DNA from: Candidatus Babelota bacterium
Lineage (GTDB): Bacteria; JAGOBX01
Reading direction: 5' to 3'
DNA length: 6,413 nucleotides
NCBI GenBank assembly: GCA_017999075.1
Contig: JAGOBX010000211.1
Span: 1-6,413 of the forward strand
Position numbers and translations under genes: made by a program. Shown here in pieces: positions 1 to 5,506 of this stretch. How positions within the stretch are numbered: position 1 is the stretch's first letter; the number at the start of each line of letters is the position of its first letter. The notes beneath the pieces were generated by a model. That model saw only the letters and a list, made by a program, of their open reading frames with translations, had not been told where the DNA came from and ran no database searches.

Positions 1-2
1 CT

Positions 3-47
3 GATATGCAAACATGTGAAAAAATTATAAATGTAGCAAAAAAATAA
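3..47 (+). CDS. Possible C-terminal end of an upstream gene (partial)
   Basis: One plus-strand frame is open from the window edge to a TAA at 45-47 and would encode DMQTCEKIINVAKK. It reads like an amphipathic C-terminal helix and ends 34 bp before the next gene, which would suit an upstream operon member. Only 14 codons are visible, the other two forward frames close quickly, and no family can be recognised. This is an inference from the open frame and spacing only. Confidence 0.3.
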   Translation, partial: DMQTCEKIINVAKK

Positions 48-59
48 AAAATAAAAAAT
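38..59. repeat. Phased A-tracts, 7-bp period
   Basis: Three consecutive A-tracts, each ended by a single T (A7T, A6T, A6T), fill most of the gap before the DUF4139 gene. The 7-bp period is not the helical repeat, so strong curvature is not expected. It may simply be AT-rich spacer, or may act as an UP-like or slippage-prone tract. No clear promoter can be separated from the AT background here. Confidence 0.5.
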
Positions 60-71
60 ATTTATTGATTC

Positions 72-76
72 GGAGG
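72..76 (+). promoter_or_regulatory. Ribosome binding site of the DUF4139 gene
   Basis: GGAGG lies 5 nt before the ATG at 82 and fixes that start. It is one of only two convincing SD sequences in front of a gene in this window; the other belongs to flagellin. Confidence 0.85.
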
Positions 77-81
77 AAAAA

Positions 82-1467
82 ATGAATAGAAAAATTGTTT
101 TTATATTGTCAGTTTTATTGATTGCAGTTTGTTATATTGCTGAAGCTGCAGATTTGACTGTTACGGTGTATAATCAGGATTTTGCTGTAATAAAGGAAAA
201 GCTTATTATTGATATGAAAGATAAGATTTTCGAATATATACATAAAGATATACCTTCGTCAATTGTTCCGACTTCTGTGAAGTTATATTCTTTGAAAAAT
301 GTAAATGGCATAACAATACTTGATCAGAATTATATTTATGATCTGGTAAGCAAAGAAAAATTGATGGCAAAATTTATTGATAAAGAAATTGAAATACAGA
401 TGGAACGGAAATTCTTTAAAGGAATTTTATTGAGTTCAGCAGGAGATAACTCTGAAGGAGGTTCGTACATATTAAAAACTGAAGAAGGAATTGTTTCAAT
501 TGATCCTGGAAAATCTGATTATATAAAGTATCCTGATTTGCCGGAAGGTCTGATAACTAGACCGTCGCTTAAATGGAAGATAAAAACAAATGAACCTGGG
601 CTCAATGAATGCGGGTTGCTGTATGAAACAAAAAATATTGGATGGTCAGCAGAATACGTTGCAGTATTGAAAGAAAATGATTCGAAATTAGACATTAAAG
701 GCTGGGTTAATATAAATAATAATACGTCGAAAACTTTTGAAAATGCAAAATTGAAATTAATGGCAGGGGATGTAGGCAGAGTTCATGATAATATTCCTAG
801 ATATGAGAAAAAACGGAATATGGTTATGATGGCTGCAGAAGCAGAAGATGCTCAACCTTCTTTTGCCGAAAAAGAATTTTTTGAATATCATTTATATTCG
901 TTAAATGTTCCTGCTGATTTGTTGTCAAACTCGGAAAAACAATTATCTCTTATAGAATCAAATGATATTCCTGTTACCAAAAATTATATTTTTGATGTTA
1001 TGAAGGATCTCAAAAAAATCTGTATTTTTATTGAATTTGAGAACACAAAAAAAAATAATGCAGGATTCGCTTTGCCAGGAGGAAAAGTAAGAGTTAATAA
1101 AATGGATTCTGAAGACGGTTCTTTGGAATTTATTGGAGAAGATAAGATTGAACATACCCCTGAAAATGATAAAATAAGTTTGATGCTTGGTAAGGCATTT
1201 GATGTGAAGGCTGACCGAATTCAAAAAAATTATAAGAGATATTCAAATGAAAGATGGGAAGAAACATACGAAATAACTCTGATTAACAGTAAAAGTGAAG
1301 ATGTATCTGTAAAAGTGAGAGAAAATATGAATGGATATAAAAATTGGAAAATAAATTCAAATAATTATCCTTTTAAGAAAAATAATTCTCGCCAGACAGA
1401 GTTTGAAGTTAAAATTCCGTCAAAAGATAAAAAAGTTTTAACTTATACAGTTGAATATTCTGATTGA
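82..1467 (+). CDS. Exported DUF4139 domain protein
   Basis: Predicted secreted protein of 461 aa. Residues 1-22 form a signal peptide (basic NRK, hydrophobic core, cleavage probably after AEA at 20-22). The mature protein starts with LTVTVYNQDFAVIKE, the typical opening of DUF4139 proteins. Further family-like blocks are PTSVKLYSL (63-71), DQNYIYDLVS (81-90), GWSAEYVAVL (187-196), LMAGDV (226-231), YHLYSL (269-274), LPGGKVRV (331-338), LMLGKAFDVKADR (367-379) and LTYTVEY (453-459). The whole chain is beta-rich and close to full family length. The biochemical role of DUF4139 is unknown to me; the family is usually annotated as uncharacterised and often exported. A GGAGG site supports the start. 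The L,D-transpeptidase gene follows after 10 bp, so the two are probably co-transcribed. An A9 run at 1047-1055 is a possible slippage site, but the frame is intact. Confidence 0.88.
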   Translation: MNRKIVFILSVLLIAVCYIAEAADLTVTVYNQDFAVIKEKLIIDMKDKIFEYIHKDIPSSIVPTSVKLYSLKNVNGITILDQNYIYDLVSKEKLMAKFIDKEIEIQMERKFFKGILLSSAGDNSEGGSYILKTEEGIVSIDPGKSDYIKYPDLPEGLITRPSLKWKIKTNEPGLNECGLLYETKNIGWSAEYVAVLKENDSKLDIKGWVNINNNTSKTFENAKLKLMAGDVGRVHDNIPRYEKKRNMVMMAAEAEDAQPSFAEKEFFEYHLYSLNVPADLLSNSEKQLSLIESNDIPVTKNYIFDVMKDLKKICIFIEFENTKKNNAGFALPGGKVRVNKMDSEDGSLEFIGEDKIEHTPENDKISLMLGKAFDVKADRIQKNYKRYSNERWEETYEITLINSKSEDVSVKVRENMNGYKNWKINSNNYPFKKNNSRQTEFEVKIPSKDKKVLTYTVEYSD

Positions 1468-1477
1468 TAAAAAATGT

Positions 1478-2257
1478 ATGTTGAAAAAATGTGCGTTTAT
1501 AATATTGATTTTAACCGGATTTTTTTTTGTTACAGCTAAACAAATGAATTCGAAAAACAGAGAAACATTTATAGAATACCAAAATGGGTTTGAACGTGTA
1601 AAAAATGCGAGAATTGAAAAAAATCATGTTATAAAAAAATATTTTGATGAAAAAAATGTAGAATACCCTCCTCAAAAAGTTTTCATTAGATGTTTTAAAA
1701 AAGAAAAAATCGTCGAATTATGGGTTAAACCTGAAAAAAAAGAAAAATTTATATTTTTAAAAGATTATAGAATTTGTAAGTCGTCAGGAAGATTGGGACC
1801 AAAAAGAAAATCAGGGGATATGCAGGTTCCGGAAGGTTTTTATTTTATAGAAAGATTTAATCCAGTAAGTAATTTTTATTTATCGCTTGGAATAAATTAT
1901 CCGAATCAGTCTGATAAAATATTAGGAGATAAAATTAATCCCGGCGGCGATATTTTTATTCATGGAAGCGATGTCACAATCGGCTGCATACCTCTTGGAG
2001 ATGAATATATAAAAGAATTATATCTTGTAGCAATAGACGTTAAATCTAAATACAATGAAAATATACAGGTTCATATTTTTCCCTGTAAAATGACTGATGA
2101 AAATATGAAAAATATATTAGAGCCGTTGATAAAACAGGATAATAGCCTTAAAGATTTCTGGCAGAATATAAGAACAGGATACGAATTATTTGAAAAAAAC
2201 AGAATTTTATTTAAATATAAAGTAAACCAATCCGGAAAATACTCTTTTTTGAAATGA
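1478..2257 (+). CDS. YafK/ErfK-type L,D-transpeptidase, exported
   Basis: Probable peptidoglycan-acting enzyme of 259 aa (YkuD-fold, YafK-like, COG3034). Residues 1-21 look like a signal peptide or membrane anchor (LKKC, then a long hydrophobic run). The catalytic region reads IFIHGSDVTIGCIPLGDEYI, with His162 (codon at 1961) and nucleophile Cys170 (codon at 1985). The short H-to-C spacing is the YafK arrangement rather than the longer classical YkuD loop. Upstream, GRLGPKRKSGDMQVPEGFYFI and NFYLSLGINYPN are also typical of the family. E. coli YafK (LdtF/DpaA) cuts Braun lipoprotein from peptidoglycan; whether this protein cross-links or hydrolyses is not shown. A TTG at 1451 would extend the frame by 9 codons and overlap the DUF4139 gene, but the ATG at 1478 puts the signal peptide at the N-terminus and is preferred. 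Neither start has a good SD, so translational coupling is likely. Confidence 0.87.
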   Translation: MLKKCAFIILILTGFFFVTAKQMNSKNRETFIEYQNGFERVKNARIEKNHVIKKYFDEKNVEYPPQKVFIRCFKKEKIVELWVKPEKKEKFIFLKDYRICKSSGRLGPKRKSGDMQVPEGFYFIERFNPVSNFYLSLGINYPNQSDKILGDKINPGGDIFIHGSDVTIGCIPLGDEYIKELYLVAIDVKSKYNENIQVHIFPCKMTDENMKNILEPLIKQDNSLKDFWQNIRTGYELFEKNRILFKYKVNQSGKYSFLK

Positions 2258-2335
2258 TTAGTTTACAAACGTCTTAATTGATAATCAACAAAAATATCGG
2301 AAATAAATTTATTTTGTAAACTGATTATTTTAAAG
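2247..2335 (+). repeat. Long imperfect inverted repeat at the 3' end of the transpeptidase gene
   Basis: The arms 2247-2269 and 2313-2335 are complementary over 23 positions: 19 Watson-Crick pairs and 4 G-U pairs when read as plus-strand RNA, with a 43-nt loop. The perfect core is AGTTTACAAA (2260-2269) against TTTGTAAACT (2313-2322). The left arm includes the last codons and the TGA of the transpeptidase gene; the right arm ends 8 bp before the stop of the convergent radical SAM gene. There is no clean U-tract after the stem, so it is not a standard terminator, though it may protect or end the plus-strand mRNA. A decayed miniature element with terminal inverted repeats is an alternative. Confidence 0.6.
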
Positions 2336-2343
2336 CAGAAATA

Positions 2344-4077
2344 TTATTTTGCTGATAAATAATTTTTGAATGTTTCAAAAACAGGACGGATATGTTCTGG
2401 AATAATTGAAAAAAATGAAGGGATATCTTGAAATGGTCTGTTATAAATAATGTCATTGGCAATTTTTTTGCTGACTCCTGAAATTGTTTTGAGAGAATCG
2501 TATTTTATTGAATTTATATTTATTGGATATGTCAATCCTGTAATTGATCTGAATCCATGGTTTACAATAATCATATCGTGAAATTTTTCTGTTATAATTT
2601 CATCAGCACATCCCGTTAAAATAGGATACGAACCGAATTGTCTGCAGTATGTAATATATTTATCTTTTTTTTCTGCAAATAGGTTTTTTAATATTCTGCC
2701 GAGCGGCGCTATTTTTTTTAACATTTCATTGTCAATATTCTCGCGTATTAGTTTTTTATATTGTTCAAAAATGTATTTTGATTTGTTGTTTTGTTTTGAA
2801 ACTATCTGATTTATGAATGCTCCCTCGAATTTTATGGTCTGCCTTATATTTATTCTTCTTAAAAGAAGACCGTCATTAAACAATTTTAGCATAAAATCAT
2901 AGTTGATTTTCCATGTATCTTCAGATTCCCCGCCCAATCCGAAAAGCAGATTTACTCCCGGTAAAAGCCTGGGCATGCCATTTTCAGAAATATCACTTCC
3001 AAGTTCATTTATAATTTTTACAGCATTATATGATTGCTGGGGGGTAGAATTTAAATTGTTTTCGCGTATTACGTTAATATCAAAAGATTCGCAGCCGAGA
3101 GCAAGAACATTTCCTCCAGTACAATATTTAACTAAAGATTTTATAACCTGTTTTGATTCTTCAGGAAAACTGCTTATTATTGCAGGATTTGCATTATCCG
3201 TATGCAGAGTAGAAATATTGGGTATAGATGTTCTGATTCCGCAAAATAATTTTTCGATAATATAAGGATTGGGTTTATAATTTTCAGGGGTTGAACCGTA
3301 ACCGAATATGTCAGGCTGATTTCCAAGCCTGAAATGAACAATTCCGAAATTATTTAAAGAAGACATCTCGCTTATAATATTTTCTGGGAAACGGTATGAT
3401 TGAAAATTCTCAAATTGTTCGACGCAGAATGAACATTTTACTTGACGAAGACATCCTGAATAAGTTTCTATTTCACAGATTATGTTTGGATAATTATGAT
3501 GATGACGGACAATTTCAGAACCCAAACAGGCAAATAGTTCTTTATTATAAGAAATATTATTTGATGGTGTTTCTTTTCCCTGAAAAAAATCAAATATTTG
3601 TTTTAAGTAATTGCCTGAAGTTATAAGATTGAATTTTGAATAATCAAGAGGAAGAGGTTTTTTTCCGCCTTCAATAGTCCATCCTCGAGTTAAAGAACCG
3701 ACTAAAATAAATTTTGAATTACTGAAATTTGAAATAATAAATGTTATTTCTTTAAATGTCATAGGATGGGTTGATAAATATTTTCCTGGAACGCTTAACC
3801 CGCCTATAATTATGATATAATCATAATGTCTTCCGGATAAATCATCATTTGATTTTTTTGAGTGTGAATTTCTTGAAACTTTTTTTTCTTCAGAAATATT
3901 TTTATTATTGAAAATAAATTGAAAATCTTTTCTGAGAGAATCTATGGTTTTGTAATCAATATTGTATTTAAAATTTTTTAGAAGACCGTATATATAGCGC
4001 GGATATGGACTTAGATATGGCGGCACTCCAAGACAAGATGGCTCGTCAACATAACCGTCAATAATTAGAATATTCAT
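2344..4077 (-). CDS. Radical SAM protein with C-terminal helix-hairpin-helix (COG1031 type)
   Basis: Uncharacterised radical SAM enzyme of 577 aa. The N-terminus (ILIIDGYVDEPSCLGVPPYL, 3-22; then SPYPRYIYGLL) is the signature opening of COG1031, followed by a Rossmann-like region (about 85-165) as in B12-binding-type radical SAM proteins. The cluster motif is Cys209, Cys215 and Cys218 (SGCLRQVKCSFC), spaced CX5CX2C instead of the usual CX3CX2C. A wider first gap is, as I recall, normal for this group. LFGLGGESEDTW (378-389) fits the later radical SAM core. RQFGSYPILTG (479-489) and NHGFRSITGLTYPI (506-519) are the conserved tail, then a helix-hairpin-helix with ISGVSKKIANDI (532-543), which suggests nucleic-acid binding. 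Substrate unknown. The group is, to my recollection, mostly archaeal, so transfer is possible. No SD precedes the ATG, which sits just past the flagellin terminator. Confidence 0.85.
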   Translation of the reverse strand: MNILIIDGYVDEPSCLGVPPYLSPYPRYIYGLLKNFKYNIDYKTIDSLRKDFQFIFNNKNISEEKKVSRNSHSKKSNDDLSGRHYDYIIIIGGLSVPGKYLSTHPMTFKEITFIISNFSNSKFILVGSLTRGWTIEGGKKPLPLDYSKFNLITSGNYLKQIFDFFQGKETPSNNISYNKELFACLGSEIVRHHHNYPNIICEIETYSGCLRQVKCSFCVEQFENFQSYRFPENIISEMSSLNNFGIVHFRLGNQPDIFGYGSTPENYKPNPYIIEKLFCGIRTSIPNISTLHTDNANPAIISSFPEESKQVIKSLVKYCTGGNVLALGCESFDINVIRENNLNSTPQQSYNAVKIINELGSDISENGMPRLLPGVNLLFGLGGESEDTWKINYDFMLKLFNDGLLLRRINIRQTIKFEGAFINQIVSKQNNKSKYIFEQYKKLIRENIDNEMLKKIAPLGRILKNLFAEKKDKYITYCRQFGSYPILTGCADEIITEKFHDMIIVNHGFRSITGLTYPININSIKYDSLKTISGVSKKIANDIIYNRPFQDIPSFFSIIPEHIRPVFETFKNYLSAK

Positions 4078-4084
4078 TTGATAT

Positions 4085-4130
4085 AAAAAAATAGCGGCCG
4101 GAATAAGATTTTAGTCTTTTCCGGCCGGCT
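4085..4130 (-). terminator. Intrinsic terminator of the flagellin gene
   Basis: On the minus strand a 9-bp perfect GC-rich stem (CGGCCGGAA, 4127-4119, with TTCCGGCCG, 4103-4095) is extended inward by AAGA/TCTT around one bulged A, and is followed by seven U (4091-4085). It starts 23 nt after the flagellin stop codon. This is the strongest terminator in the window and the GC-richest short stretch. The radical SAM start codon lies 7 nt beyond the U-tract. Confidence 0.93.
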
Positions 4131-4152
4131 GTTTATCAGATTATTTAATTAG

Positions 4153-5031
4153 TTACTGCAGCATTTGGAGAACTGACTGAGGTCTCATATTAGCCTGAGT
4201 CAGCATAGCCTGACCTGCCTGCATTAGAATCTGTTCTTTTGTAAAATTAACCATTTCAGCAGCCAAATCAACATCGCGGATTCTGCTTTCAGCAGTCTGC
4301 AGGTTTTCTTTTGCAATTAAAACAAAGTTGTAAGTATGTTCCAATCTGTTCTGAATTGCTCCGAGCTGCGCTCTCTGCAATGAAACTTGATTTATTGCAG
4401 CTGACAATAAACCTATAGCGCTTTCAGCTTGAGTTCTTGTTGCAACTGTGAAACCTGTAGTTCCGTCAGTAAGTGTGTCAATGTTCATACCAGTAGTTGA
4501 AAAACTTGTTATATGAACAGAAAAAGTCTGATTTATGTTTGCACCTACATGGAATACCAATGAACCCGGATCCCCGATATTACCAACTATTCCGTAAGAA
4601 CCATTCAATAAATATTTTGTGTTGAATTGAACGCCTGTCTGCATACGATCAATTTCACATAACAACTGGGTTATTTCAAGTTGTATAAAGTTTCTGTCTG
4701 AATCAATTAAAGTATCGTTTGAAGACTGAACAGCTAATGTGCGCATTCTTTGAAGTATACTGTGAATTTCTTCAAGAGCTGATTCTGCTGTTTGAATTAA
4801 TGATATACCGTCCTGAATGTTTCTTGAAGCCTGATCCAATCCGTAAATCTGAGTTCTTAATTTTTCACTTATAGCTAAACCTGCAGCATCATCTGCAGCT
4901 CTGTTTATTCTATAACCGCTTGATAATTTTTCTAATGAACTATTAATTCTGAAGTTTGTTAAGGTAAGTTGTCTGTGCGAATACATCGCGCTGACATTAT
5001 GCATTATTCTTAATCCTGATTCCATACTCAT
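4153..5031 (-). CDS. Flagellin, flagellar filament subunit (compact form)
   Basis: Structural protein polymerised outside the cell into the flagellar filament after export by the flagellar type III system. Residues 10-140 are the flagellin N-domain, with HNVSAMYSHRQL (11-22), LEKLSSGYRINRAADDAAGL (33-52), NIQDGISLIQTAESALEEI (71-89) and LQRMRTLAVQ (93-102, the helix equivalent to the TLR5-binding segment of Salmonella flagellin). Residues about 205-292 are the C-domain, ending in RIRDVDLAAEMVNFTKEQIL (250-269) and QANMRPQSVLQMLQ. Only about 60 residues of variable sequence lie between, so the D2/D3 surface domains are missing, giving 292 aa. The start at 5031 is fixed by AGGAGG 9 nt upstream; it adds a few residues (MSMES) before the usual GLRI opening. 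The gene looks GC-richer than its neighbours, as expected for a conserved, highly expressed gene. It has its own sigma-28 promoter, long leader and terminator, so it is probably monocistronic. The symbol (fliC, hag or flaB) depends on the lineage and is left blank. Confidence 0.97.
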   Translation of the reverse strand: MSMESGLRIMHNVSAMYSHRQLTLTNFRINSSLEKLSSGYRINRAADDAAGLAISEKLRTQIYGLDQASRNIQDGISLIQTAESALEEIHSILQRMRTLAVQSSNDTLIDSDRNFIQLEITQLLCEIDRMQTGVQFNTKYLLNGSYGIVGNIGDPGSLVFHVGANINQTFSVHITSFSTTGMNIDTLTDGTTGFTVATRTQAESAIGLLSAAINQVSLQRAQLGAIQNRLEHTYNFVLIAKENLQTAESRIRDVDLAAEMVNFTKEQILMQAGQAMLTQANMRPQSVLQMLQ

Positions 5032-5040
5032 TTTAATCTT

Positions 5041-5046
5041 CCTCCT
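5041..5046 (-). promoter_or_regulatory. Flagellin ribosome binding site, also a candidate CsrA site
   Basis: AGGAGG lies 9 nt before the flagellin ATG and decides the start at 5031 over the Met two codons later, which would be 15 nt away. The context CAAGGAGGAAG contains the ARGGA core recognised by CsrA, so a bound CsrA would cover the SD, as at the hag SD in Bacillus subtilis. Confidence 0.9.
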
Positions 5047-5116
5047 TGAAAATCAAAAACAAAATTTAATTTAAAATTGTAAAATAAAATCGCAGATGTT
5101 AAATTTTTTTGCCCTC

Positions 5117-5138
5117 AATTAAACATCCTTGTTTAATT
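5117..5138 (-). promoter_or_regulatory. Hairpin with near-consensus CsrA/RsmA binding site
   Basis: Minus-strand RNA forms a perfect 9-bp stem, AATTAAACA with TGTTTAATT, closing the loop AGGA. The segment AAACAAGGATGT (5134-5123) matches the E. coli CsrA SELEX consensus RUACARGGAUGU at 11 of 12 positions, and GGA sits in the loop as that consensus requires. It is centred about 85 nt upstream of the GGA in the flagellin SD, giving the two-site layout seen in CsrA-repressed flagellin leaders. The csrA and fliW genes are not in the window. Confidence 0.65.
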
Positions 5139-5179
5139 TTTCTGAAAATATATTTCGAAAAATTTGTACTGACTTTTTT

Positions 5180-5198
5180 GCCTGACATAAAGTCCGGC
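5180..5198 (-). other. GC-rich hairpin in the flagellin leader
   Basis: GCCGGAC (5198-5192) pairs with GTCAGGC (5186-5180) around the loop TTTAT, with one G-A mismatch. Six A follow on the minus strand, so it is not a terminator in the flagellin direction. It lies between the SD-like element and the CsrA-type hairpin. Confidence 0.45.
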
Positions 5199-5218
5199 GA
5201 AACACTAAGAGTTTAAAT

Positions 5219-5227
5219 TCACCTCCT
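5219..5227 (-). promoter_or_regulatory. Perfect anti-SD complement without a start codon
   Basis: AGGAGGTGA is complementary to the usual 16S rRNA 3' tail over all nine bases. No ATG lies at a workable distance, and the directly fused GTG would give only five codons. It is predicted to sit in a 13-nt loop closed by a weak stem, TAAAT (5236-5232) with ATTTA (5218-5214). It could be a ribosome-bound stabiliser or a further GGA site for CsrA. Confidence 0.6.
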
Positions 5228-5238
5228 GTATATTTATG

Positions 5239-5314
5239 CCAACAACGCTAACCCGTCTTCCATTTAAGACAGGTTCGGGTTTTAATTGAGAAATCAATGT
5301 TTACCCGTCCTTGG
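5239..5314 (-). ncRNA. Three-way-junction RNA element in the flagellin leader
   Basis: A cis-acting, riboswitch-like fold is predicted for minus-strand RNA. P1: CCAAGGACG (5314-5306) with CGTTGTTGG (5247-5239), with one G-G mismatch and one G-U pair. P2: CGGGT (5307-5303) with ACCCG (5280-5276), then a 4x4 internal loop, then ATTGA (5298-5294) with TCAAT (5289-5285). P3: AACCTGTCTT (5275-5266) with AAGACGGGTT (5259-5250), ten pairs including one U-G, with the loop AAATGG. P1 and P2 compete for two bases. On the plus strand the G-U pairs become A-C mismatches, so the minus strand is favoured. I recognise no known riboswitch family in it. It ends 11 nt before the SD-like element. Confidence 0.55.
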
Positions 5315-5338
5315 TCTTTTGATTAAATCCTTTTTTTT

Positions 5339-5381
5339 AAATCAGCATTTATATAAATTACTTATATTTAATTACTGATTT
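5339..5381 (-). other. AU-rich hairpin near the 5' end of the flagellin transcript
   Basis: AAATCAG (5381-5375) pairs with CTGATTT (5345-5339), and inside it ATATAA pairs with TTATAT. It begins about 15 nt after the predicted transcription start, where a 5' hairpin could protect the mRNA. The outer stem is clean, but the high AT content makes the inner pairing weak evidence. Confidence 0.45.
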
Positions 5382-5463
5382 GTTGTTGTAATGTATTCTT
5401 TTTATCGGTATGTATTCAAAAAAACTTTAGCTGTTTTTGAAAAAATAATTTATCTGATTTGTT
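5375..5463. repeat. 10-bp direct repeat flanking the flagellin promoter
   Basis: CTGATTTGTT occurs at 5375-5384 and at 5454-5463, 79 bp apart, on either side of the sigma-28 promoter. A 7-bp inverted part of it recurs at 5339-5345. It may be an operator pair or chance in AT-rich DNA. Confidence 0.35.
5402..5429 (-). promoter_or_regulatory. Sigma-28 (FliA/SigD) promoter of flagellin
   Basis: The minus strand reads CTAAAGTTT, then ACCGATAAA. TAAA (5429-5426) and ACCGATAA (5409-5402) are separated by 16 nt. The sigma-28 consensus is TAAA, 14-16 nt, GCCGATAA, so only one base of the -10 differs. It points at the flagellin gene, and transcription should start near 5395. Class-3 flagellar promoters of this kind are active after hook completion, when the anti-sigma factor FlgM is exported. 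Confidence 0.9.
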
Positions 5464-5506
5464 TTTAATGAGTTAAATCGCGTTCTGATGTTTTGTTTTG
5501 TTTGAT

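Larger units (their letters stand above)
5032..5395 (-). other. Flagellin mRNA 5' leader (about 360 nt, structured)
   Basis: The region between the sigma-28 promoter and the flagellin ATG is inferred to be transcribed but untranslated. It contains, in transcript order, an AU-rich hairpin (5381-5339), a three-way junction (5314-5239), an SD-like element without a start codon (5227-5219), a GC-rich hairpin (5198-5180), a CsrA-type hairpin (5138-5117) and the flagellin SD (5046-5041). Seven or eight GGA triplets occur in it. The exact start is estimated from the promoter position. Confidence 0.75.

Noticed and set aside
958-1224. Minus-strand open frame antisense to the DUF4139 gene
   Set aside because: The sense gene has family motifs across the same stretch; the antisense product resembles nothing and has no ribosome site.
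1451-1477. TTG start extending the transpeptidase upstream
   Set aside because: It would overlap the previous gene and push nine polar residues in front of a typical signal peptide that begins at the ATG at 1478.
2903-3626. Plus-strand open frames at 2903-3265 and 3396-3626
   Set aside because: Both lie antisense inside the well-supported radical SAM gene, have no SD and show no recognisable protein features.
5117-5142. Plus-strand terminator (AT-rich stem followed by T5)
   Set aside because: There is no plus-strand gene upstream of it, and the stem is better explained by the CsrA-type hairpin on the other strand.
5099-5188. 29-codon minus-strand ORF in the flagellin leader
   Set aside because: Its ATG has no SD at a normal distance (the SD-like element is 30 nt away) and lies inside a hairpin; a Lys-rich short frame is unremarkable in this composition. 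It is worth recalling only if ribosome profiling shows a signal.
5195-5215. Second sigma-28-like promoter (TAAA and GCCG)
   Set aside because: Spacing is 13 nt and the -10 is GCCGGACT, both poor compared with the site at 5402-5429.
5239-5314. Class I c-di-GMP riboswitch
   Set aside because: The overall three-helix layout and flagellar context tempted me, but the conserved CAAACC and GCAAAGC segments are absent and GGGTTAGCG only loosely resembles the family's 3' segment.
5239-5338. Plus-strand small RNA with a GAAA tetraloop and a following T8 run
   Set aside because: Two G-U pairs on the minus strand become A-C mismatches on the plus strand, and no real hairpin directly precedes the T run.
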